A stretch of 64,000 bases of DNA, taken from the NCBI GenBank assembly GCA_032622095.1, contig CP136062.1, positions 223,834,578 through 223,898,577 of the forward strand. The letters are read 5' to 3'. This stretch comes from Siphonodentalium dalli (Eukaryota; Mollusca; Scaphopoda; Gadilida; Siphonodentaliidae). The notes beneath the pieces are model-generated. The model was not told the origin of the DNA and searched no databases. It saw only the letters and a list, made by a program, of their open reading frames with translations. The translations under genes were made by a program, and so were the position numbers. Shown piece by piece: positions 25,134 through 34,283 of the stretch (position 1 is the first letter of the stretch; each line of letters begins with the position of its first letter).

Positions 25134-25400
25134 GTGTGTGTCATCATTTACACACAACGAACAACGAAATCATTCAAATCTATAATACCTGAAGACATGG
25201 GTAAAATAGTGGCAGATATGAACAGGAAACTGGACGATAATGTCAAAAGTGGCCATCCTATAACTAAATTAGACACAGTCAAACAAGAAATCTTACACGA
25301 ATTTAATAAAACAAAACAGACAATGAATTCTGAAACCAAAACAGTATTAGATGAAAACCAAAATGTAAAGGAAGGTGCATGCAGTGTGAGAAAAATATGA
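25134..25400 (+). other. Short open frame, doubtful
   Basis: An 88-codon frame starts at GTG. From the ATG at 25197 it would read MGKIVADMNRKLDD and a charged, helix-prone stretch rich in Lys and Asp/Glu. It could be an exon remnant or a coiled-coil fragment. I recognise no family and see no splice or promoter context. Confidence 0.2.
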
Positions 25401-25417
25401 CAAGCAAAAATATTACA

Positions 25418-25867
25418 TTAAAGATGCATAATCCGAATTAACGCTCGCAAATTCTATTTCCTTGGCTTCGGGGGTAAAACAAGTATTTGACTCGAGTCGA
25501 TGAACCCACCCATCAAAGCTCAGAGTGATCAGATTTATAAATCTTATTATTTTTCACCACCAATAATATATAGTGGCCCAGTAACAGTCGACGAGAAGGT
25601 GGTCTCGGACCAAATTGCGGATGAAGATGGATAACTCTAAATCAAGTGGCTTTTTTGTGTCAGATATTTGACACACCGGTAAAATTTTGTTGAACAAAAT
25701 GTTGATAAATATCAGGTTTTGGGCAATTTTATACTATAGTTGACTGTGGTTAGCATTATTTTTGGGCCATTAATCGATTCTGATAACTAAAGCGGCATTT
25801 CCAAAAAATGTGTTGTTGTTGGAATCTGATGATATGGGGACCATCAAATCGGATTGAGTACCTTTAA
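25418..25867 (-). mobile_element. TTAA MITE, copy 3 (inverted)
   Basis: The element is flanked by TTAA, with the left end TTAAAGATGCATAATCCG and the right end CGGATTGAGTACCTTTAA. It is the same family as the copies at 20.0, 48.9 and 60.2 kb, in the opposite orientation. It is non-coding. Confidence 0.6.
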
Positions 25868-26610
25868 CAATTTATGGCAAGATGCATACAAGACTGGCAA
25901 ACTATTCAATAAACTAGAACAGCACACAGGTACATAAAGTGTACGATTATATGGCTATCCAGACAACAATCCGAGGAATCAAGGGAGCAGTATGAGGAAG
26001 AAGTTCTAAAAATGTCCCATATCACCGTGTAGCTAGAAATGGAAATGAATAGATATTAAACCTTCGACGACGGGAGCTGCGCTGGCGCAACATTAAGGAT
26101 TCTGTACCAATGCATTCTCTGATATATGCGAGTCGAATATAGGTCGCTTCGCATATATAAGAGAATGCATTGGCCTAACAACTTTTTATCATTTTTTATA
26201 AATTTTTCTTACATTCTTTAACAATTTTTTTTATCATTTTGTCTTATATTATTTAACAATTTTATCATTTGTTATTATTTTTTCTTATATTCTTTAACAA
26301 TTTTATTATTTTTTTTATTTTTTTCTTCCTAAATTTTTATCATTTTTTTCTTCCATTCTTTAACAATTTTTATCAGATTTTATCATTATTTCTTACATTC
26401 TTTAACAATTATAAAAAAATAATATATAATTTGTTTGGCCAATGCATTCTCTTATATATGCGAGGTGACCTATGGTTGACTCGCATCTATAAGAGAATGC
26501 TTTGGCACAGGGTTTTCGCAAAAATTCAGGAAGCTCCCGTCATTAAAGGGTTAAACCTTCCTTGACTGGAGCTACCTGAAATTTTGAGAAAACCCTGTGC
26601 AATGCATCTA
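25868..26610. repeat. Nested inverted repeats with a T-rich tandem core
   Basis: CCAATGCATTCTCT near 26108 and AGAGAATGCATTGG near 26160 form one hairpin, and 26440-26506 forms a second of the same family. Between them, about 26180-26410 is a tandem array of ~45-bp units with TTCTTACATTCTTTAACAAT. A further pair, CACAGGGTTTTCGCAAAA near 26506 and TTTTGAGAAAACCCTGTG near 26582, encloses the right part. Confidence 0.5.
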
Positions 26611-27329
26611 TATATCTATATTTGCGAATGTCTGTCTGTCTGTCTGTATGCTATAGAAATGCACGGGGATCATCTATAGATAGCATCAAATGGGTCTATC
26701 ATGGGTAACTTTTTACGAGGAAGATAATGGTGCGGGTTATAATTTTCTAAAGTGACGCTATGTTGTTATAGTCAGGGGCATTTTGTTGCATTCCATATGT
26801 GCATGGGATATTCCATTTATCATATATAGAAATGAGAATATGTTCATACTCGCGTCAGAAAGTGCATTTATTTACCCGTTATTTACGGGATATCCCCTGG
26901 TGTTGACTACAATATGTAGGGGAGGGGTAATCCAAATTGGCCCGATTTTTAGATTATATATATTATGTATATACAGACGGGTATATAGGTGTTGCTGTAT
27001 ATGTTTCCGTAAACTTTCACAGAAACATAGCATAATACTGATGATCCGCTTACCGTTATGCACGAGTTCTCCACAGCAATCAACTTTGTTGAAACAATAA
27101 ACACATCGGAATGTGTGTCGGTATACCGGTAGGGTGGACCATAAGTCGGAGAATATCCTCGTATAACTGTCCATTCATAACAGGTAATGAGCTTAATTAT
27201 AAAGTAAATGTAGCGTGTGGTAGCAAACTGTTCACGTTCACAATAATGTTAAACGTCCACTGCCATATAGGTCATGATTGGTGGTATAACCCTGGGGGAA
27301 ATTACAACCAATGACAGGTCACACGCACC
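26611..27329. other. Non-coding spacer
   Basis: No gene is supported. A short TCTG microsatellite lies near 26630-26648 and a TA repeat near 27340. Confidence 0.4.
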
Positions 27330-27656
27330 ACAGGCCACTACAATATATATATATATATACCCCACCCCTATTTTCATACCTACCCATAACGACGGTTCAG
27401 GAGTCAAGAACTTTACTGGCGTTATATAACAAACCTACAGAGAACCGTAGCTACGGGCAGTATATATTATACTGCATGTTATTACTGTGGAAATATGCAG
27501 GTTGAGTAAATTAGGAGAGATAACTTCGAGTCTCGACGTATACTGTGTATCAATTTGTGGTCAGGTAATAGAGGCCCGTGGCTGTATGTTTGCGTCTTTG
27601 GTATCTGTTTGACATATATAACAAGAAAAGAAGATGCATGCATCAGATCGCCCATG
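27330..27656. repeat. Duplicated block A, copy 2, left of the Polinton
   Basis: This matches 9190-9417, with one extra ~75-bp stretch, and stops at CCCATG (27651-27656), the left target duplication of the element. Confidence 0.7.
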
Positions 27657-27947
27657 AGTAGTAATGGTGGGCACTATGGCCCAGTACCCCCCAGACATGG
27701 GCACTATGGCCCAGTACCCCCCAGACATGGGCACTATGGCCCAGTACCCCCCAGACATGGGCACTATGGCCCATGGGCCATAGTGCCCATGTCTGGGGGG
27801 GTACTGGGCCATAGTGCCCATGTCTGGGGGGTACTGGGCCATAGTGCCCATGTCTGGGGGGTACTGGGCCATAGTTCCCAGCCTGAGGATAGATGTTCCT
27901 GTCATTGATGTGACATTTCTGATCGAAAAAATGAAAATGGACTTAGA
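27657..27947 (+). repeat. Left terminal inverted repeat (291 bp)
   Basis: The repeat starts AGTAGTAATGGTGGGC. Its outer ~230 bp is itself a large palindrome: three 30-bp units (GGGCACTATGGCCCAGTACC followed by CCCCAGACAT) read inward to a centre at CCATGG (27771-27776), then the same units in reverse. Homology with the right end stops after ACTTAGA at 27947. By eye it matches 45114-45404 base for base, including the one seven-base G/C run. Confidence 0.95.
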
Positions 27948-28331
27948 CATTTTTTCATTACTAATTTAAAGTTTGTATAATTCTGACCAGAGATGACACA
28001 TCGACACGAACAGAATCAATTGGTGGGGATCCTACAGTGAAAACGATTTTGTTGAAATTTATCATTTATTTTTCAAAAACAAGAACAAGAACAATGAACA
28101 ATAATATATTATTATACATCAATAATATTAACAAAGTACAATAATTTATGTACAAAACAAGGTCTCAGATTTGAAGAAACTTAATTGAACATCCTATAAC
28201 ATCCTACAACATCCTACGCTGAATCAATAACAAAAGAGTCTATTTTGTGGAGTTGTTGACACATTCGTTGTTATCTGGTCGTCGTCTTCTTTGCGTTGTA
28301 TGTATATCAGCCGTCGATGTGCTGGTGAAGT
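27948..28331 (-). other. 3' region downstream of the protease gene
   Basis: No ORF is seen. AATAAA on the minus strand at 28065-28070 is a possible polyadenylation signal for the late gene block. No histone-type hairpin is present here, unlike the right-hand genes. Confidence 0.45.
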
Positions 28332-28805
28332 TTAATTCAACAGCAAATTTGCTTTTCTGTATAATCGACCATAGTGCTTTCCAAACCATCGAACTATTGT
28401 TCTGTCATTCTTGAAGAAATCCCGAGAATTGAATAATCTTTTCATCCTCTTTCCTTTCATCATGTGGTGGAGTGCGAATATACAATATAATCCACACACA
28501 TTTGTCGCACGATGTTGATATCGTGTTGTATTCATAGTCCATGCTGATGAGTTCCTTTTTATGAATGGTAACATATATCGTCTCGGTGGTGGTAGTCCAA
28601 ATGAGTCGAAGTATACAGCTGATCTTCCCTTGAATAACATCAAGGTCCAGTGTTCTCCTGGCTGATCCGATGAGTGCGTGTTCACAATATATGCTTGAAT
28701 ATGTTGTGGTTTCTTCTCTGGTAACAGATCTCTAGCACAAACATATGTGTTAAGTTTACGCAACCAGGAATTGTCTAGAATATATTGAAGTTCAGCTGTC
28801 TGCAT
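28332..28805 (-). CDS. PRO: Adenovirus-type cysteine protease (Polinton PRO)
   Basis: This 157-residue protein has the active-site order of the C5/Ulp1-like protease fold. His52 lies in GEHWTLM, Asp67 in VYFDSFG, the oxyanion Gln97 in RYQHRA and Cys104 in NVCGLYCIF. In Polintons and adenoviruses this enzyme cleaves virion precursor proteins during maturation. The length is near that expected for a compact Polinton protease. The start is ATG at 28805, overlapping the upstream gene by 14 nt in another frame. It is the last gene of the minus-strand block. No defect is visible. Confidence 0.92.
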   Translation of the reverse strand: MQTAELQYILDNSWLRKLNTYVCARDLLPEKKPQHIQAYIVNTHSSDQPGEHWTLMLFKGRSAVYFDSFGLPPPRRYMLPFIKRNSSAWTMNTTRYQHRATNVCGLYCIFALHHMMKGKRMKRLFNSRDFFKNDRTIVRWFGKHYGRLYRKANLLLN

Positions 28806-29250
28806 CGTTGTAATTCTCTTTGACTCGCTGTGACCACATCAGAGTCCACTCTGCATCGAATTTTTTGCGGTTGAGCTCCAAACTGTTTCTCAGATGATCC
28901 CACATAAGGTATGCTTCGAACTTCTCCTTGCAGTGTGGGTTTAACTCCATCAGCTTCGGGAACCATCTTTCCATAACATTGTATATGTCAAGTTTAATCA
29001 GTGCTAAGTCGATAAACTGGTTTGTCCAATCATCAGTTGTAGAGAACAAACACAGAACATGTTCACGTTGACTAGGATGTTCTATTTTACATCCTTCACA
29101 GTTTGCTGACACTTCCTTGCGAATAATTTCTTGTAGTTCTTCAATCGTAGCGTTGTTGAGTGTGTCCAAGATCAGTTTTAATCTCGGAGCAACGTGTTGT
29201 GAACGTCGGTATTCTTCATAGTAGTTCCATAGCTGTGTTGTGAACTCCAT
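28792..29250 (-). CDS. Polinton protein with Cys-Cys-His-His-Cys motif
   Basis: This is a 152-residue, mostly helical, Trp-rich protein. Its central block, CEGCKIEHPSQREHVLC, places Cys51, Cys54, His58, His64 and Cys67 in a spacing that could bind zinc. I recall similar HPSQ-x2-H-x-C blocks in uncharacterised proteins of other invertebrate Mavericks, but I cannot name a function. It starts one base after the capsid gene stop and overlaps the protease start, so it is probably co-expressed with virion genes. The stop falls inside the protease gene. A structural or regulatory role would both fit. Confidence 0.75.
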   Translation of the reverse strand: MEFTTQLWNYYEEYRRSQHVAPRLKLILDTLNNATIEELQEIIRKEVSANCEGCKIEHPSQREHVLCLFSTTDDWTNQFIDLALIKLDIYNVMERWFPKLMELNPHCKEKFEAYLMWDHLRNSLELNRKKFDAEWTLMWSQRVKENYNDADS

Positions 29251-29251
29251 C

Positions 29252-30556
29252 CTAATAGTCAGTAAGCACTTCTCTCAAAGCTGTGATCTCTATTTCACTG
29301 TCGAATTCAGCATACACCAAAACGTTGACGGCTGTAGTGAGAGCTGTCAAGAACTGAAGCTCCAAACGCAGGTTCCCTGTCTTTATAGGATGTAGATGTC
29401 CCTCGTCGCTTCCTTGGTCCGGTGTCAAGTCGAAACCCCACAAACAATAACCATTCATATATTCTTTTAAATTAATGCCAATTGATTTGTTAACACCAAC
29501 CATTCCTAAAGATTGATACAAAGATAAATATGATCTGAGACATTGTTTTGTTGCGAAGTTTGGTTCAAATGGACGGTTATGTATTGTATGACCGTCTTGA
29601 CTAACTTCCAATTTATTCAAACTGAAATGTTTGAAGTGGAATGGATTGGTACCCAAATCTCCATTCATATCTTTATTTTCGACCAACGCAATAAAAATTC
29701 TCTTTGGTAATTGTCCTTGAAATAAGTGGTCTTCAATTTTTGATCTAAGTCCAGTACTAATTGTGAAAGTTTTTATTTCTACTCGTCTGATAGGTATTTT
29801 CATTTTTGACTGGACAATTTCTTGATTTAATTTATTTGAGACCGCTGGAAAGAGACTAACTGTTCTGACATGGAACACTGCTGATTCGAAAACAATTTGT
29901 CCATCCTCGCCGCCAATGAGGCAAAATTTTGATGGTGATCTGTTTAATCTGATACGAATTTCAATTCCATTTGGTAAATATTTTTCTTGAAGAAACAGAT
30001 CAGTGTGTAAGCGTCCACATAGTTCAACAATTTTACTACCACCGATCAAACTTTCTCTAGAAGTTAATCCAGCATTGCCACCACCTTTGGTATTCTCTTC
30101 AAATTGTTCTGCTGTATCGCCATACCACATTTCTAAATTTGCTAATTGATTATCTTTATATTCTGGAGAGTATCCCAACAGATTTTCGAAATATGCTCGG
30201 TATGGGTAAGTGTCAGAATTCGAAGTTATCAATTTGTTGTTCAAGTAAACATCGATACTGCTGAACATGCTATGAAAGAAATTGTTAACAGGTGCTAATT
30301 CCGTACCAGCTAGCAAATTAGTTCCATCTTTTTTTGTAATTTTGAATTTCACATAAAGATAAGATTGGTTAATATCTGTCCACTTTTCGGTTTGAGATGG
30401 TATGACAAACTCTATCGGAGCAGAATTATTCAGCGGTGCAATCGGATGATTTTCGATCCACTGCGATTCTGACATTGTAGCCACTGTTGGTGGAACATGT
30501 GTTATATCAAGTTCCGATTTATTGCATTCGCATGATCCATTTACCATTTGTGCCAT
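29252..30556 (-). CDS. MCP: Major capsid protein, double jelly-roll type
   Basis: This is a 434-residue protein. The N-terminal third contains the block NNFFHSMFSSIDVYLNNKL followed by YPYRAYFENLLGYS (about 90-135), and the C-terminus has LRLELQFLTA followed by VNVLVYAEFDSEIEI. These are characteristic of Polinton/adintovirus major capsid proteins, which fold as two jelly rolls and form pseudo-hexameric capsomers. The length fits an intact protein. It begins at ATG 30556, only 2 nt after the upstream stop, and ends 1 nt before the next start. No stop or frameshift is seen, so virion formation cannot be excluded on this gene. Confidence 0.93.
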   Translation of the reverse strand: MAQMVNGSCECNKSELDITHVPPTVATMSESQWIENHPIAPLNNSAPIEFVIPSQTEKWTDINQSYLYVKFKITKKDGTNLLAGTELAPVNNFFHSMFSSIDVYLNNKLITSNSDTYPYRAYFENLLGYSPEYKDNQLANLEMWYGDTAEQFEENTKGGGNAGLTSRESLIGGSKIVELCGRLHTDLFLQEKYLPNGIEIRIRLNRSPSKFCLIGGEDGQIVFESAVFHVRTVSLFPAVSNKLNQEIVQSKMKIPIRRVEIKTFTISTGLRSKIEDHLFQGQLPKRIFIALVENKDMNGDLGTNPFHFKHFSLNKLEVSQDGHTIHNRPFEPNFATKQCLRSYLSLYQSLGMVGVNKSIGINLKEYMNGYCLWGFDLTPDQGSDEGHLHPIKTGNLRLELQFLTALTTAVNVLVYAEFDSEIEITALREVLTDY

Positions 30557-30558
30557 GA

Positions 30559-30933
30559 TTAATCAAAAATATCAAGAGCTCGACTGCTAGGATGTTTTTT
30601 CGACTGACTTTTTCGGCGTTTGACAGCTGAATGATTCATTTTTGAATTCGCTACTCTTTTTCTAGGTTTTTGTCTCGAGTTCAAAATTTGATTTTTAGCT
30701 TGTGTGCCAAAAGATTTTAAAGCTTTTTTACCTTCAGACATCAACGCTTCTTTCGGACTTTTACCTTGATTAATAATTTCATCTGCAACACCAAAAGTGT
30801 GTTTTTTCGCAAGTTGTAAAGCTGTCCGACCAATCGGTTTTAGAAATGGTACAGCAGATCTCATAAGTGATTTGAAAATTGAACCAATACCGTTACCATA
30901 TTGCCGTGGTACACCTCTATACACGGGGAACAT
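30559..30933 (-). CDS. Small basic virion-core-like protein
   Basis: This 124-residue protein has an N-terminal segment YGNGIGSIFKSLMRSAVPFL of amphipathic, membrane-active character and a strongly basic C-terminal half (PRKRVANSK, VKRRKSQSKK). Position between capsid and penton, size and charge recall the adenovirus pX/pVI class of minor core or membrane-lytic proteins and the equivalents reported in polinto-like viruses. That assignment is inference. It is separated from the penton gene by 5 nt and from the capsid gene by 2 nt. Confidence 0.7.
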   Translation of the reverse strand: MFPVYRGVPRQYGNGIGSIFKSLMRSAVPFLKPIGRTALQLAKKHTFGVADEIINQGKSPKEALMSEGKKALKSFGTQAKNQILNSRQKPRKRVANSKMNHSAVKRRKSQSKKHPSSRALDIFD

Positions 30934-30938
30934 TGTTT

Positions 30939-31790
30939 TTAGAACTCCTCTCGTTTTCTGAAATGCAGCTTCGCCAAAGACTTACCACCAATAAACTGAA
31001 TCGATTCTCCTGTGTCGCCACTTATATTTACACTAATTTTGTCAAAGTATGACTTTGAAACTGGAACATAATGTAAATTTAAAAATTCATGTTTTACATG
31101 TAATCCGTCGATATCTCTTTTAATTCTGAAAGAAACAACTCGTAAAATTTGTACTTCAACATTTCCAACAATTGTGAAATCGGCAATATCAGAATAAACA
31201 AACATTTGATTATGACCAACAAACAAATCTACACCAAACGGAAATCTACTATTTGAATAAAAATCTTCAGAAGCGTTTTCAGTTTTGTAACCCAACTTGT
31301 GCAAAAGACATTGTGGTAATTCAATTCCTAGTTTTGGGATACTTAAACTCTTGCGAATAATTTTCAAATGTTTTGTAACTTTTGAGTACTTGATGTGAAA
31401 TCCGTATTCGTTTTGCATTGCTTCTCCAAGTGTTTCATCAATTACATCTTGCATTGTATCAAGTAAATCTGTCGCAGAGGTATACGAACCTTCGCGTATC
31501 TGTATTTCAATTGCACGAACGCCATCAGGTCTCGTAAATATCTTTTCTTCAAAACGATTTTGAAGAATAGACAGTATTATTGCATCAGTTGTAATCAAAT
31601 TGAATTTACACGAATCCCCTGTAACATTGTATGTTTCTGAAGGTGTTATCAGTTCGACTAATGCAACTTCCCATTTTTCTTTATCAATTTGAATTGGTTT
31701 TGGTAATTGTACAGTAAAACAACATTGAGTATTGTTTGGATACATTACCATTGAACTGTCGCTCGGAATTGTAATGTAGAAAGAATTCAT
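30939..31790 (-). CDS. mCP: Penton / minor capsid protein, single jelly roll
   Basis: This is a 283-residue protein. Its start, MNSFYITIPSDSSMVMYPNN, and the following LPKPIQIDKEKWEVALVEL are typical of the Polinton minor capsid protein that forms the five-fold vertices. Beta-rich composition throughout supports a jelly-roll fold. The ATG at 31790 overlaps the stop of the upstream membrane protein in an ATGA arrangement, seldom seen in nuclear genomes. It lies beside the basic core-like protein and the major capsid gene, as in other Polintons. It appears intact. Confidence 0.9.
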   Translation of the reverse strand: MNSFYITIPSDSSMVMYPNNTQCCFTVQLPKPIQIDKEKWEVALVELITPSETYNVTGDSCKFNLITTDAIILSILQNRFEEKIFTRPDGVRAIEIQIREGSYTSATDLLDTMQDVIDETLGEAMQNEYGFHIKYSKVTKHLKIIRKSLSIPKLGIELPQCLLHKLGYKTENASEDFYSNSRFPFGVDLFVGHNQMFVYSDIADFTIVGNVEVQILRVVSFRIKRDIDGLHVKHEFLNLHYVPVSKSYFDKISVNISGDTGESIQFIGGKSLAKLHFRKREEF

Positions 31791-32050
31791 ACTTTCAAAA
31801 TTTCTGTCGACTGATTTTTCAAATATTTCAAACGCGGTGTTGGTAAAATGTATCCCAAAGAACTACTGAGTAAAGTTAACCACAGTTCGTTATTTTCACT
31901 TTGTAAACTTAAATGAACAATTGCTGTAGCGATTATACCAACAATTATAATAATTTGTGTAAAATATGTTACTTGATTTTTTGCAATTTTTTCTCCACAG
32001 ATTTGAAATTGTGATGGAGCATCCAGATCAACTGAACCATTTTGAGCCAT
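31787..32050 (-). CDS. Small single-pass membrane protein
   Basis: Starting at ATG 32050 this is an 87-residue protein with a hydrophilic N-terminus (about 1-28), a strong membrane segment YFTQIIIIVGIIATAIVHLS (about 29-48), and a conserved-looking C-terminal block LSSSLGYILPTPRLK. I chose this start because the frame upstream of it overlaps the integrase gene and looks non-coding. Similar small proteins with a membrane segment and a GYILP block occur, to my recollection, in other invertebrate Mavericks, with no known role. A virion or assembly membrane protein would fit the neighbourhood. Confidence 0.65.
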   Translation of the reverse strand: MAQNGSVDLDAPSQFQICGEKIAKNQVTYFTQIIIIVGIIATAIVHLSLQSENNELWLTLLSSSLGYILPTPRLKYLKNQSTEILKV

Positions 32051-32060
32051 GTTAAAAGTT

Positions 32061-33155
32061 TTATACCAAATTTGTGGCAGGAATCCAACTGTCAAATTTT
32101 TTAGGATAACCAGCCCAATGAACTTTAATTTCTCTAACTGATTTACCAGCAACTTTTCTTGAACGTTTACCAACAACTGATTCAATTTCGTAAACTTTAT
32201 TATCTTTTATATGTTGAATTTCTTTACCATAAAATGATCCTGCGATGTTTTCACCATCTAAATCTACTAATTTGTAAGTTAATGGTGTACTTTTACAAAC
32301 TCTACTAATTTTGAAAATTTCTTTTGTCCAATTTGGAAGATATCCTTTATCGAAAGTTCTCTTTGTTTTATTTATTCTAACAAAATCTCCAACTTTCAAG
32401 ATCTTATCTTTTTTCGTTTTTAACTTTCCATAAAGATTTCTGGAAACTTCAATTTCATTTTCTCGAGTTACTAAAACTGGTGCCATCTTAATACTTCTAT
32501 GAAAACTTTTGTTGTAAGAATTCACAAAATCGTGCAAAACATCAACGTATTTCAAAGTTTGATTATGTGTAAAATATTTCCACATCTTTGTTTTCAATGT
32601 CCGTTGAAAACGTTCAACTATACTTGCTTTTGTCTCTGGATTCTCTGTTGTGAAAAAATGAATTTTCTTAGATTTCAAAAATTGTAAAAATAATTTATTT
32701 TTGAATTCTGAACCTTTGTCAGATTGAAATGAAGCTGGTTTTCGTTTTGATGATTTGAGAATTTTCTGAAATGTTTTAACTAAAGTTTTACCAGTTTTAT
32801 CTTTAATTTTTTCAACCCATGCAAATTTTGAGAACACATCAATAACACAAAGTAAATATCTGTAATTGTCATTGTGCTTTTGCAAAGTTTGCAAATCTGC
32901 CAAATCAGCTTGCCACTGAATATCAATTCCTGCAACAATAGTTTTACGTCTGCGAAATTTCCGAACAATTGGTTTGTGCAAAGTATATGTTTTTTGCCAT
33001 TGTAACCATTTTTTAACATCTGAAAGTTTAATTTTGTTATTTGTTTCTTTCGCATTTTTAAAAAGTTGATTTGCTCCGCTGAAACCACCAACTTCTTTTG
33101 GATTGTAGTAAATTTCAGTTAGAAGTTTGTCAAATTTTATGTAAGTGGTGACCAT
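32061..33155 (-). CDS. INT: DDE integrase with C-terminal chromodomain
   Basis: This 364-residue protein is a retroviral-fold integrase. Catalytic residues are Asp84 (WQADLADL), Asp146 (FQSDKGSEF) and Glu181 (IVERFQRTLK), giving a DD34E spacing. A basic C-terminal region (about 255-300) precedes a chromodomain, YEIESVVGKRS to VHWAGYPKKFDSWIP (about 322-360), which may steer insertion to marked chromatin. There is no N-terminal HHCC zinc finger, normal for Polintons. It joins the element to the host and makes the 6-bp duplication. The N-terminus overlaps the upstream gene by 19 nt. All catalytic residues are present. Confidence 0.95.
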   Translation of the reverse strand: MVTTYIKFDKLLTEIYYNPKEVGGFSGANQLFKNAKETNNKIKLSDVKKWLQWQKTYTLHKPIVRKFRRRKTIVAGIDIQWQADLADLQTLQKHNDNYRYLLCVIDVFSKFAWVEKIKDKTGKTLVKTFQKILKSSKRKPASFQSDKGSEFKNKLFLQFLKSKKIHFFTTENPETKASIVERFQRTLKTKMWKYFTHNQTLKYVDVLHDFVNSYNKSFHRSIKMAPVLVTRENEIEVSRNLYGKLKTKKDKILKVGDFVRINKTKRTFDKGYLPNWTKEIFKISRVCKSTPLTYKLVDLDGENIAGSFYGKEIQHIKDNKVYEIESVVGKRSRKVAGKSVREIKVHWAGYPKKFDSWIPATNLV

Positions 33156-33844
33156 CCTTTCAAAATAGATTTTCTGGTTTCTGGTGTGAAAATATCAACT
33201 GAACGTTTTCTTGACTTGCCACTGCTAGGAGTTGCATGAGGTGTATGAAACTCATCACCAGTGTGACCTTTTAAATGTCTTTGTATCCACAACCATCGAT
33301 CCCTGTTACCTACATAATCTTGTGGTATATTAAGTTCCCCCAATCCACGTAGGAATGTTTCATAACCAACTGGGTTAAAACCTTTTCGGTGACGAACAAC
33401 ATCGTTTATCAAATCAATTATATTTGATCCAGTAACTGTTTCTGTTCCATAAATTAATTGTCCATGATCATCCCATCTAAGTTTAGGATTAGTCGACAAC
33501 AATGTTAAAATTTGTTGTGCTTTACCACGAAATTTAGATGGAACACTTTCCAATATATGTTCACTCATGTTCCCAAAGTTTTCAGATAACTTTTGTTCAG
33601 GTAAACTGAATTTTGAATTTAAAGATTTTTGTGAAGTTTTCAATTTGTACAAATTTTCTCCAAATAACTGTGACTTTTCTGATTCAGAAATATTTTTATC
33701 ATAAACTGATTTCAATTCTTTGTAAGAATCTGAAACATTTGAAATTGCAGGATCAGGAGGTAATTGAGGTTTATTCATTTCTGACATTTTCCATTGTTTG
33801 AAATCTTCCAACATTCTGAATGGTACAATAACCATTTTCTTCAT
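33137..33844 (-). CDS. Conserved Polinton protein of unknown function, 235 aa
   Basis: The N-terminal half is polar and helix-prone. The middle (about 105-170) has ILESVPSKFRGKAQQILTLL and then GSNIIDLINDVVRHRKGFNP, followed by the block GYETFLRGLGELNIPQ. I recall this middle pattern in hypothetical proteins from many invertebrate Mavericks; no function is established. The C-terminus is basic (GKSRKRS) and could act as a nuclear signal. It overlaps the integrase start by 19 nt. A DNA- or virion-associated role is possible but unproven. Confidence 0.7.
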   Translation of the reverse strand: MKKMVIVPFRMLEDFKQWKMSEMNKPQLPPDPAISNVSDSYKELKSVYDKNISESEKSQLFGENLYKLKTSQKSLNSKFSLPEQKLSENFGNMSEHILESVPSKFRGKAQQILTLLSTNPKLRWDDHGQLIYGTETVTGSNIIDLINDVVRHRKGFNPVGYETFLRGLGELNIPQDYVGNRDRWLWIQRHLKGHTGDEFHTPHATPSSGKSRKRSVDIFTPETRKSILKGWSPLT

Positions 33845-33864
33845 ATTTATTTGAGATTTAGTTT

Positions 33865-34227
33865 TTACAAAATATTTTTAACAACTGCACCTAATGTTTT
33901 GCTAATCAATGGAGCAAGAAATAATAATGGTAAAAAGCCACCTTTTTGATTCAAAATTTTCTTCTTTTGTTGCAAAGGTTTGTTCTTGTCTGCAAGATAT
34001 CTGATATGTTTACGCTTCGAATGTAACTTGCGGTTCTGAGCTTCATTCAGTTTTACATTACCTTTTAAAAGATTTTGACAACATTCTGAAATGCAATCCA
34101 TCACTTGTTTCGGAGCATCGTTGATCATTTTCTTTTTATATGCAGATGGAACTTTACTCATTGCAACAATCAACTCCCCATATTTTTTTATCAGCGGTAC
34201 TTTCCGGCTCTTAGTTTTTGAAGGCAT
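33865..34227 (-). CDS. Small basic protein with hydrophobic C-terminus
   Basis: From the ATG at 34227 this is a 120-residue protein (two further codons upstream start at GTG and are not used here). It is Lys-rich, has a Cys cluster DCISECCQNLLKGNVKLNEAQ in the middle, and ends GGFLPLLFLAPLISKTLGAVV, a hydrophobic helix. This layout is frequent in Maverick small proteins in my recollection. No function is known. The GG-F-L junction before the helix resembles, but does not match, the adenain cleavage consensus. Confidence 0.65.
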   Translation of the reverse strand: MPSKTKSRKVPLIKKYGELIVAMSKVPSAYKKKMINDAPKQVMDCISECCQNLLKGNVKLNEAQNRKLHSKRKHIRYLADKNKPLQQKKKILNQKGGFLPLLFLAPLISKTLGAVVKNIL

Positions 34228-34283
34228 CTTCACAGTCTAAGTAGTTGTCTCAAAATGAGCAGAAAAATTATATGTTTCATCTT

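Noticed and set aside
27555-27950. Open frames with repeated GHYGPVPPR or MSGGYWAIVP peptides at both element ends
   Set aside because: They are translations of the 30-bp units in the terminal repeats, which stay open because 30 is a multiple of three; no promoter or family supports them.
32061-33155. Integrase as evidence of a retrovirus or LTR element
   Set aside because: There is no gag, protease-RT block or LTR; the gene sits among Polinton genes and lacks the HHCC domain.
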